Source: Branchinecta lynchi
Lineage: Eukaryota; Arthropoda; Branchiopoda; Anostraca; Branchinectidae
DNA: 64,000 bases
Direction of reading: 5' to 3'
Assembly: GCA_023053575.1 (NCBI GenBank)
Contig: JAKZAP010000021.1
Location: forward strand, 14,012,212 to 14,076,211
In this document: positions 22,201 to 34,200 of the stretch, piece by piece
Layout of the letters: every line of letters begins with the position of its first letter
How positions within the stretch are numbered: the first letter of the stretch is position 1
The notes under the pieces: model-generated
Told to the model about the DNA's origin: nothing
What the model saw: the letters and a program-made list of their open reading frames with translations, nothing else
Database searches by the model: none
Made by a program: the position numbers and the translations under genes

Positions 22201-25200
22201 CATTAGTTGTCGTATCAGGCTCCCGATCATTGCTCAGAGAAGCGTATTGGTCCGAAAATTGGTTATGCAAATTTTGCAAGTTTTTCATCCAAGCAAGGGA
22301 GGTGGAGAGAGGTTAAAAATAAATTAAGTATTCTGTATTTTTTTATAAGCATAGCATAGCTAAGTTTTAAAGTAGTCAACTGTCTCGGAACATCTTTGGA
22401 GAAAGGAATCCTGTAAAGGTGCCCTCAAAATAGCCTACGATATTGGACTCGAAACCAAATCTACTCTGTGTTTTGGCACGTGCAAGCTTTTTCTTCATTG
22501 AAGTCCCATGAACAATTGACAATGGCAAAAGTCCGTAATTGTTTAACCCCTTTGTGTACCGCTCGTCGCTCTTTTCTATTGCTATACGGAGCCAGGATTG
22601 TGAAACTGCTTCCATTTGAAGAAGGGAATTATTAGCACGGCCATATTTATGTGTTTTCCATGTCAGTTTTACACACCTTATCGTACCGCTGTCTAGCTTT
22701 TTTTTTCTCACTTTTAAAGAAACCAGCTAGATGATTTGTTTGACGGTGCAAAACGGATAACGCTACATTTTATTAGAGCTATATTTCGGCCCTTCTTGGC
22801 AAGGGTCCGCTTCAGGCTCAGGCCGCTTAAACTGGAAAATGAAAAACCAAAATGCAGAAGAATTCCTACCCTTTCGACGACTCAATCGAACAGCAAAAAT
22901 AGCAGCCGTGTCCAGAATGAAATCACAGCACCAGTTTTAACTCCAATCAATTTTCAGAGAAGAAGTTCATAAAGTCAGATATTTAAGGAAGAATCTTTAA
23001 GTGTTTCTCCACAAGTTCATTTTCCAGTCTGAGTGGCCTGAGCCTGATATGAAATATAGCTCTAATAAAATGTAGATGACTTAGCCGTTTTGCACCGTCA
23101 AATATGATTCGCAGTCAGCTTGGGCTGAAGGACTTGGGCTGAAGGACTGGTTTATACTTTGAATTGGTTGTGGGTGATCTGGACATTACGAATACGTAAT
23201 TATTTGGTTGAATCAGTAAATAGTTATTTCGTATTTATTAGCGTAATGAATAATAAGGGAATGATTAGCAAAGGCCATATCTGATATGATATAGATTTAT
23301 TACCTGCCAAAACTGTACAAGTACAATAGGGGGCAGAGTATGAGAGAAAGAAAGAAAGAAAGAAGAAAAAACAACAAAAAAACAATATGAAGTCTGGCCC
23401 AAGACAAGTTGACCAGAGACTAATAGAGGCACAGATCGCCTATGAGCGAGACCAGCAGATGCAAAAAATCATTGAGGAACAAGATAGCGATATGAGCTTT
23501 CAATGTCATTTTTGCATAATTAACCGCCGTCTTTAGCTTTTTTTTTTCACTTTTGTAGAAACCTAGATCATGTGGTCATATCAAGTAGCCTACCGGTTTA
23601 TACTTTGACTCGAATGAATGTTTTCCCAAAAAAGCCCTTTGGGCCACAGCGGGGAAAAAATTTAAAAAATAAATAAGCACTCCAGCTGCAATGTACCAGT
23701 TCAGTTCAGTTCAGTTTTATTAAAATCAAAATAAAGGAACAAAATAAATTTCGACCCCGGCAAAGCTCCATGGCCCGTTACAAAGGCGTTAATACCACAA
23801 TAATTAACAAATGAACCAGTCCCTTAACTATTACAATAAAATAAAAGAGAACAATTGGATTCTAAGGATTCTAGGATTGGATTCAACAACTTTACTAAAA
23901 AAAAATCATTCCGGCTTGACGACCGGTTACACACAAAGCACATACATGCTTGAAACACGCAACCAGACACATTTACTATCATATTCTAATCAAAACTTCA
24001 CTAAAATAAACTAAATATTTATTAATTAATTTGTCAATTTGTCCTCTCTCGTCTTCCAAACCCTCCACTCACCAACTACCCTCAAGGAGATGTTTCTTTA
24101 ACCGATTTTTAAACTGCGGTACACTTTCCGCTTCTCGAATTGAGTCTGGAAAAGTATTTTTTACTTTACTTAAGAACTTTATTTTTACTTACAGCTCCAT
24201 CCTCACAGTTCACCTCCAGGACTACGCGATCTCAAATCACTAATTGTTCAACAAAATAATATAAAATAAAATAATAAAAAAATACTCAAGCCTAGCATCC
24301 AGGGATGTCGCCCTACCCTCATTAGTGATCTTATTATTTCAAAACAAAAAATATATATTCCCGAATGTATTTATTCTTTATCAATATCTGGATTGAAAAA
24401 GCAATGCTTCTGAATCAACTCCTTTAATAATTAAGCACTAACAGTCCAAGTATATACTATGTTAGCTGTTCGTTCAGTTTATAATTTTAGTGACTTGTGG
24501 GTGGCTAAAGACTATTTTATTACTCTACTGTGATTGCAAGTCTGCTGCGCTTCCCATGTACTGTGTAAATTAAGACAAATCCTTGAATCTTTTGTATTAA
24601 TTAGTGCCGCAGAATTTAACGCTTTGTCCGGTTATTGTTAACAAATTACAGATCGTGACGTGTTTCATTTCCTGTAGCCTATGTCGGATATCGTCTTTCT
24701 CTTTCGATAAATAGTTTGTGGTGCCAGCACAAACTTCTTCCAGCAATATTTCAGGTCCACGTTCTGTTCAATAATAGACTAAAAAACTGCGCTTCCCATG
24801 TACTGTGTAAATTAAGACAAATCCTTGAATCTTTTGTATTAATCAGTGCCGCAGAATTTAACGTTTTGTCCGGTTATTGATAACAAATTACAAATCGTGA
24901 CGTGTTTCCGGTAGCCTATGTCGGATACCCTCTTTCCCTTTCGGTGAATAGTTTGTGGTGCTAGTCCAAATTTCTTCCAACAATATTTCAGCGACGCAAG
25001 TCCAGGTTCTTATCAATACTAAACTAAATAACAGAAGGTCCTGAGCCCGGCTGAGAAAACGAATTTGTAATACACGGATGGACAGATTTATTATCCACAG
25101 GAGGGTTATTGTTGATCGACTCTCCACATGACCATCGACGCTCCGCAACGCTCGAGGCGATTCAGTAAATAGCTATACCGAGATTGGAGAAGTGGATATG

Positions 25201-28200
25201 AAATGAGACCAGTACCGTTCAGGTTTGCCACATACGATAGTGTGAATTGTCACTCTATTTTGTTTTTGTCACTCTTGTCCTACGTAGGACATTAAAATCA
25301 CTCTATTTCAGAAAATGACCAGTTGTGTCATTTTTGCAGCAGGGATTCCGACCAGAAGTGACTATTTCAAGTTTTGTTCATGTAAGTAAAATTGAAATGT
25401 GTCATTTTTACAGACACGATTTCGACCAAAAGTGAACATTTTATGAAAATAAATTTCACTCCCAATTCACTCTCTGTTTTGGGCCAAAAGTCACTCTCTA
25501 AATATTTTTGATGTGGCATCCCTGGTACCGTGTTAATTGCCAGAGAGATATTTCGGATTGCGTACTTGTTGTTGATTAAGCTAGGGTGACAATAAAGACT
25601 TTTATAAAACCTCTTACAGGTATCCACCCTCGAATTTACACCAAGTTCGAGGTCATATAAATCCGAGGATGGATACCCCTCCTGTAATACAGCATCTATA
25701 ATTCAGTATATGCCATTCACACTAATAAAATTATGCTTGTTCCCCCGTCAGCACCCGGTCCCCAGTACCACCCGGTGAAACAGCCAGCATATCCAACAAT
25801 AAAAAACTAAACGAAAAGATAACAAGATCTGAGGAAAAGAGATCTCAGTTCAAGGAAAGATCCCGGTCCGAATAATCTCAATCCCCCAGGTCGAATATCT
25901 TAAAAAACTTACTCGCATGAACTTACTACAACTATCTATCACACATTCTCAACATAATAACGCGTCGGTCAAAACCGCGAAAGCAAAAACTGCGCCATTC
26001 AATCTCAGCGACAGGTAAAAAACAGTGACGGTAAAAAACGCGAAAGACATTCCAACTCGACTAACCTCCAACGCTGTCTACGGTTCTAGTTATTTCTTCA
26101 GCTACTAATGTTTTATGTATCAGTTATTTTTTTGTATTGCGAGTTTGGATTAGGAAGTACTATTATTTGTCTTATCTTTTAAAGAAGGTAATTGTCTTTC
26201 ATGTATAACTCCCGTGACATTCGTGCTTTGCTCCCTGCCGGGAGAATAATTATGATTATGTCTTTGTGTTAATCTTGTAAAAATTAAAGAGTCAGGAGCA
26301 CTTACACTGAAATTAAAAGCCCCGTGGGTCTGTTGGACCACGGCACGGTATTAAGTGAATTTAAGTTCCATCCGGATATTTGGCCTGTCTGAATATTATG
26401 GGGCGACGGCGACAACATTTTCAGTGCATTGCATCGGATTTCATCTTTTCCTTCATCTAGAGATAGCCATTCACTTCGAGGGGCCGTACATCTATATCAT
26501 ATTTCATGCCAGACCTTCGTTTGGGATATCGAAAGTTTTGTGCTAATGTCTTTACTATAATTTAATCCTTTAATACTCCGAACTGAAATATACCGGTTCA
26601 AATCCATGACATTATTTGATCTTTTTTCGTCGGGCGTTGTTTGTACCAGTCGCTGTTTTCGTATGTCACGATATTGACTGTTTTGAACTTAGTAGTTTTT
26701 ATGTCACTTGCAGCTTCGCTCAAGTGCCATATACCGATCACTTCTCGGTCTGTCTGTCAGGCCACTCCTCTCGAGTTAGGGTACTTCCAGAAGTTCTAGG
26801 ACGATGAAACTTGGCAAGCATATTAAGGACCCTACCAAACTAGCTTGGAAGTATTCACTTCCCCGATTCGACCACCGAGGAATCGGATTTAATGAAACTT
26901 GATGTTTGGAAAAACTCATGTCTCACATGCCACACTTAAAGTCCGGAATGGATCCGGTAACTTGGGGCGAGTTGGAGTGGGGAACCGGAAATCCTGTGAC
27001 ATGTTAAGAGTGGATGGATCGGGATGAAACCTGATAGGAAGAACAAGCATAAGTCCGATACATAGTTGACAAGACTGGATCGGATGCGAGCACTGTGGAG
27101 GGAGTTCGTGGAGGGTTCCAGAATTCCTGTGATCCTGAGTTAAGATGCTGACACATGTGCTAGAACGATGAAATTTGGCAGAAATGTCAGGGACTCAAAA
27201 ATTTTAACTTAGAACAGTCGTTTCTCTGATTTCACCATCGTGGGGGAAGAGGAGCGAGGGGGAATCCGGAATCTTGCGAAATTTCCAACTTCTGAATTGG
27301 GTGATCGGATCTTAATGAAACTTGATATTTGGAAAAAAAACTTGTGTCTCAGATAACCCATTTCAAGTGCGGACAGGATCCGATCAATGTGGGGGAGTGG
27401 GGGGGGGGGAATTTGTGACACGCTTAGAGTGTAGTGATTGGGATGTCCCTTGGCGTGATGAACAAACGTAAGCCCTAGACAGACCAGTAATAGAACCGGA
27501 CCGGATTCGGGCACTCTGGGGGGAGTTGGAGGGTGGTCCGGAATTCCGGTTATCGCGATTTAAGGTACTTCCGGATGTGCTAGGACGACTGGCTTGAACA
27601 TTAGAGACTTGACAAGAATGCCTTAAAAATTGTCGCTTTCCAGATCTGACCATCCCTTAAAGTACTCTCTTCACTGCAAAGTACAAAACATACTTTTAAG
27701 CAAAATCTTAATTTTCATGATCCATGAGCCCATGATCATTTTTTCTAGCACCCTCAAAGTGCGCAAACATCTTAAGCAAGGTACTTTTTACCAGACCATA
27801 TATATTCATGGTCCTAAAGGGCCCATGATCATTTTTGCCTCAAGGGTTTTGATTACAGATAAATTTCTAGCACAGTTAGTGCGCATCATCACAGCCAAGT
27901 GCAAAAAATAAGAAATTTTTACCAAACGATACATTCACGTGATTTCCAAGAGTCCATCGTTATTCTTATCTCAGGGATTTTCTTACAAAAAATAACAACA
28001 AACCCATGAATTGGCAACTTCCTACTTTCATCCTTTTACCAAGCCTTCCAAGTGCCATATGAGCTTCCAGCTCTTGTTATCAAACAAAATAGAAAAAGGA
28101 GATTTTCGGTATTTTTCTTAATCAGCTAGTTACCCCATCTAAGATGATGTGCCAGGAAAAAAAACACCAAAATATCTTTTTTTTTTCTATTTTTGTTTGC

Positions 28201-31200
28201 AATGAATGGTCAGATTGGCTTCGCAAACCTTATATTTGTGGATTTTACCGGGTCTCTGTTTTTGAATGTCTTAGTTATTATTTTTGCACTTTTGACAGAA
28301 TCAGGAATACCGTGCGAAATGTTTTTTAAACTGGAACTTTTTACCGACTGACCGACAAAATTGTGGGGGGGGGGGGGCTCCCCCTTCCACTAATTCGTGA
28401 CGCCTCTGCACGTCACATTCGGCCCAAGAATGCCGTCAACTGACCTTGCTCGGTGGCTAGCTCCGGCTCTTATTTGTCATCGCGATTAGCCCCCCCCCCC
28501 CCACCTCATGCCTGAGGTATCATGAAATTGAATAGATTCTCCTTGGACAGTCGCCATTGTAGAAACGAACATCAGTCTATCTCTTTCAATCGTGTGCTGA
28601 AACCTGTCCTGTCCTGTCGAACTCCTGATTAGCTGGTCAGGTTTGGAACTTGTTGTCTCCGCTGAACCTTGAAAAGTAGTTTGTTGCTCTTTCGCAAGAT
28701 ACAGGATAAAACAAGGATGTGCCGATTCTTCCTTTGGCTTGCATCACCACTGCAGATTTCGTTCTTGTAGTCGTCTCCGTACTCCCTTTCTCCTTTCTTG
28801 AAACTCAAAGTGAAATTTATAGAAATAGTAAAACTGTGGGTTCCCACGTCCCATTCACTGTACCACCTGTACCCTGCCCAAGCTTTCTGAAAGGTATGTT
28901 CAGTGGAATTAGCTGCTAAATAAATCAATAAATCATTCTTTGAAAACTGCGAAAGCTGTGCAAAACCGTTTGCAATGTATTACACCAGGATTTGGAAAGC
29001 TTTACACTGACCAAGTATTCCTCAAAGGACCCCTCACACTGTTTACTCTTCAACTTACAGTATTTTAAAATATTTGAATACTTTAAAACTAGGCTGTGCT
29101 TTCAACAAATAACCCACGGTTTTGGCTGTTTCAAGCCTTTTGCGAGACCCGTTGATTTGTAGCGAAAACAGGGAAACAATTTACATAGCCAGTTTTTGTG
29201 ATAGAAAAACTTCTCGCAGATAACCGCCGACAGCATGATTCACATCGAAGGTAGCAAAACTCGGCAAGTATGAAAATCAGCGTGGTTCTGTAGAGGGGTT
29301 AGAATGTACCGTACGAAATTGGGGTCCCAGGGCTTAGAAATATATGGAGTGACTATGGAAGGAGGTTGCGTTAGTATTATAAGTAAGACAGGTCCTTTAA
29401 CGGGTTTTCCGCAAAATGTCCCGAATCGAAACGTCTCCTGGCGAACGTCCCCGACGAAACATCACCATGACAAAACGTCTCCATGACAAAACATCCCCAT
29501 GGCGAAAGGGATTAAAAAACAATTCCCTAGTGACACCTCTCATGTGTATTGTTTATGTTCGGGATTCTAAAATAGTTGCATTTGTAAAACTAGGCTCTTT
29601 TAAGAAACTGTCCACTGCTTTGGCTGGCTTCGAGCAAAACACAGACAAGGAATGTACGGTATGGAATTCCGGTCTCCGGACTTAAAGTTTAACCGAAAAG
29701 GGATGAGATAGGACAATCTAGTTACCCATTACTTATTCACTTAAAAAGTGAAAAGGCGATGCAAATGCGTTACTTAGTTGCTCTGCTATCCATTGAAAAT
29801 GGATTTTCGAATAGTGGAATTTCCCTGTCGGATTTGTGGTACCTCTTTGCGCTTCTACCTGAGTTGTATGCTTGGCAAAAAAGAATTACTGCAAATTTGT
29901 GTCCAGGCACTAAGCAATCCTCACCAAGCTCACCCTGGCTACTGAAAAAACGCGTTTGTGTTGAGATTCAAATTTTCCCCGTCATAGTAAAATTTGCGTT
30001 GTGGCGACAGCCGTAGATATTGTGAACGACACTACTAGAGCAGATAGTGGAAAATAAAAAAATCCCTTTTCAGAATCCAAATAATTCAATGTATTCGATC
30101 AATTGAAACCAAAATAAGTTGGCTTTTCAGTTAAACTTTAAGAATTGATAGAGCGTTTGCGGAAGTAGGTTGTATTCGCCTGATAGGACCGACGGGTCCT
30201 TTAGGCCCAAGCAGATATTAGATCATGGTCGGTGGTTATAGACGGACTGACTAGGTTTATTTCTTTGCTCAGATTTTTCTGAAGAGGACCCTTGCCAAGA
30301 ATGGCTGAAATATTCCCAAAACAAAATCACATGATTAGTTGGATTAGCACTATCAAACCAGTAGTCTATCAAACCAGTTTCTTGGCTGGACCGCATGGCA
30401 AAGGAGGGACCTATGGTGGTGATGCTCCATCTACTCAAAACACCTTGGGCTCCTTCTGTCCCTACACTGTAAAAAGTTTATCTGAGTAAAGATTTAAGCT
30501 AACTGCAGTATTTGCTACTGGGATTAATCTTATCTCTGCTGAGATAACATTAATCCGTATTAAAGATAAGAATATCTTCTTAGAGACAAGATTAATGCCA
30601 GTACCAAATACTGCAAGATTTTTTTTTACAGTATACCTCGCATCACTTTTAAATGTAGAAATAATTCATGTATTTCCTAAATAACATTTACAAACTGGTA
30701 GCTGCGTATCGTCAGCACAAACCAAGACTGGAAACATATTTGACAGAGAGATAACAAAATATGTATTAACAAGATAGTGAGCAGAACATATTAGCTTTCA
30801 GTTCTCCTCCAAAAATAGGGCCAAACTTCCATTGCCCAGGAAAAGGATTGCATATTCTCTACTCATCAACCTGTGTTTCTGTTTTTCTCTATCTGTTACA
30901 AGTGTTGATAATGTGACATTAGGAGAATTTCAGAAACTATAATAAGAAGTGTATTTCAAAGCCCAAGGGTCATATACAAAACAAAACAGAACAAAAAAAA
31001 CACATTACTAAAAAACGATATTTCCATGCGGCTATGGAGCCTCAATACATAGCTTAATGGTTCTTAGCCTCAGTGCTCTGTCTATATAGTCACATACCTT
31101 GGCTATAAATATAGTGCGTGTTCCACCCTTCTAACAATTGTTAGTATTAGTTACTATTTCCGTTCCATCCTCCCGAAAAGTTACTACGCTGACCGTTCCA

Positions 31201-34200
31201 ACCTTGTCGGAATAGTAACTAATAGTTTCTATTTGCTTACCATGCTCGGGAGCGTAGCAACTATGCATCTCTGTAACGTGATTGGTCGGCATCGCTGCAC
31301 TTTTCAAGTTTTAACCAACTTTTGGACTAGGCCGATTTTCATTCGAACTGGGATCGGGCCGTCCAATTTTTTTTTCCAACGGGGTTCGCCGGTGGCGTGA
31401 GATCCTGCTGGAAAATAGAAAAATCGTTCCAGCCTTGACGGCAAAAAGCCAGAATTCGTGACGTCATGCGTATTAACTACGGTAAGTAGGCTGGAAAACG
31501 CTCATAGTCACAAACCTTGGCTATAAATATAGTCCGCTTGGAACCGCTGAACTGAAATATTGCGAACTACAATCAAGCTTTCTTGAATTGTTTTTTTTTG
31601 CAAATTACAGACGTGTAATGTACAGTAGTGATGCGTGGGATACTATAGGATAATTCGCAGGGAGAGGGTGTCGACTTACTGAGGGCCCTCAGAGGCTATA
31701 GTCTTGCCAAGCTTGTAGGAATGTTGGATGACCTTATCGTTCCTTCGATTTTCACTATCAACGAACGTAATATCCCCCACACAGCGTGTTAATTTGTCCT
31801 CGTGCATCCAGTAAGATAATTTACGAGTAATTTAAATTCGTGAGAGCATAAATGGAAAGAAATAGCTCAAGGCTGCAAGAGGAAGGGTAAAATAATTATT
31901 CCGCGAATTTAATAAAGAACCGGATCGCTGTGCTCAGTAACAATGCCAAGTATACTATTTTGGTATTTTTTCGCATGTTGTACTTGGCGCAAATGGTTAG
32001 GTCTTTATTGTTTACTCGTGGATGGACAAGTGTCTTTTAATTTGTTGTGACCGGATAGAGTAATTAGCAGAAATTTTACAGCTGGTAAAACCTCGTTCGG
32101 GATCGCTAGCGTTATATAACTAATAAGTAAGTAATTAATTTATTTATAACCTGCCATTTTCAAAAAGCGGAGTAAATGAAGGAAAATAAATAAAACACAT
32201 AAGGACACAGACAAAGACTGTATTCCTTCAGCACAAGGTGAGTGCTGAACATGTTGATGACGATAAATAGATACGTCAGCAGTTGATACTAGCTCCGGCG
32301 TTACTTCGGCTCTTCTTGGCGTGGGTCCTCTTCAGGCTGTAGCTAGGAGAACAAACCTGCAAAAAGGTCCGAAATATTGCGGGACTTATCAGCTGACTTA
32401 TCATTTTAGTGACGTCAACGGATAAGTCAGCAGCTGAGGTAATCCAGCGATATTTCGGCCTTCTTTGCAAGAGTCCTCTTAAGGCTATAGCTAGAAGAAC
32501 AACCTGCAAGAAGGTCCGAAATATTGCGGGACTTATCAGCTGACTTATCATTTTAGCGCCGTCAACGGATAAGTCAGCAGCTGAGGTAATCCAGCGATAT
32601 TTCGGCCCTTCTTTGCCAGAGTCCTCTTAAGGCTATAGCTAGAAGAACAACCTGCAAAAATGTCCGAAATATTGTGGGACTTATCAGCATTTTAGCGCCG
32701 TCAACGGATAAGTCAACAGCTGAGGTAATCCAGTGATATTTCGGCCCTTCTTTGCAAGAGTCCTCTTAAGGCTATAGCTAGAGGAACAACCAGCAAGAAG
32801 GCCCGAAATGTCGCCTTACTTGTCAGTTCACCACCAGCAACCTTGGTGCTAGGTGGGGTGAAAGATAAAAATGTATAATGTCGATTCACGAGGAAATGAT
32901 GAATCTGTTAACGTTCGAAGCTCATTATAAGAACAGATTAATCTTTATTTATTTTTTGTCTATATAAGGGCAAAATGGTCGGGAAACCCAAATCCCTCCT
33001 GGGATCACTCTATCTGTTAAAATCTTCTATCTTTTTCTAAAGATGGTTTGAAATACGCTGTTTCTGCTGAAAACCGACTCCTCTCTGTATTTCGTGATTC
33101 CTGAAACCTTCTCCTTTCACGACAAGACTTTTCCCAAACAGTGACAAGACTGTACATAGTCTGCGCTTACTTCCTTGAGGTCGTTCTTTGCAAGTGCAAA
33201 ACCCTTTGCTCACCACCTGGGTGCAGTTTGCTGACGCCTGGATTCTTAACTTACTTCCGTGCGCAGTATGAATTATCAGTTAATAGTTGATTAGTTTGAT
33301 ATAATCAGTTTAAAGTCATATCTGGGAGTTTGAATGTCTCCTTTCGTGTTTGTTTCTATTCTTGCTTGAAGCGTGTTGCGATGATCGACAACAATGTGTC
33401 ATGCCCTCATTCTAGGCGGGCTATGACGCTTGGCTGGTTATGAAGGTAACCTACAAGAGAGGGTAGGTACGTATATCTAGCAGAAGTACGTCCAGGTTTT
33501 AATTACGGACTTTAATAAGACAAAAGGAATTGCCATGTAGCGCTGTGGTATTTCCGGATCCTGCCGGAATCAAATTCCAGATGACCTTTTTCTAAGACCC
33601 CAGGCATAAATAGTTTTAGTTTCAGAAATAAAGATTTTAATGATGATGTGTGTGTGGTGAAGGACGGGTTGACATACAGCACTTTATTCGTGAAACTTGT
33701 TGTTGCTGTTTGGGGATTGACGCGTTCGACCGAAAGGTCATATGCGTTCGCTATCACTCGTTCTTGCAGAGCTTTGTATTCAATAGCTTGCTTGGGTATC
33801 ACTCCAATATTTTCACTGATTTCGTCCTAAGTACATCACTTGTCTTGCTGGTTGGTTGTGGTTGTGTTGCTGTGGCAGATACCTGCGTCATAAAAACAAA
33901 TATATCAAAACATGCATTTCTACATGACCGTGTCAATTCATAAAACAAAAAAAGACAACACTAAAATACAACGAATCACACATTATCCTCTCAGTTCATC
34001 GTATTTTCAAGGGTATATTTTTTTCCCCTTAACCTTTTTACCCCGTCTCTATAAGGGTGTATATAAATTTATAACTTTGGTTGCGTTCCGCAAACTTAAC
34101 AATTGTTAACAATCGTTAACTTTACTTCGGGGCGCAGCTAACTGCAGCTTTAACGGTCGTTAACTTTTCCCAGTTCTACAGTTGTTAAACATTTTGTAAC

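Noticed and set aside
22376..22711. 111-codon minus-strand frame
   Set aside because: It lies beside foldback family A and shares T-runs with 23540; no recognisable motif.
32276..32551. Repetitive minus-strand frame (repeat of ISQLISPAIFRTFLQV)
   Set aside because: It is the translation of the 147-bp tandem array, not a protein-coding gene.
33512..33802. Minus-strand frame that might be a LINE ORF1 protein
   Set aside because: Only ALQERVIANAY recalls ORF1 coiled-coil regions; no Cys knuckle or RRM motif was visible and stops lie upstream.
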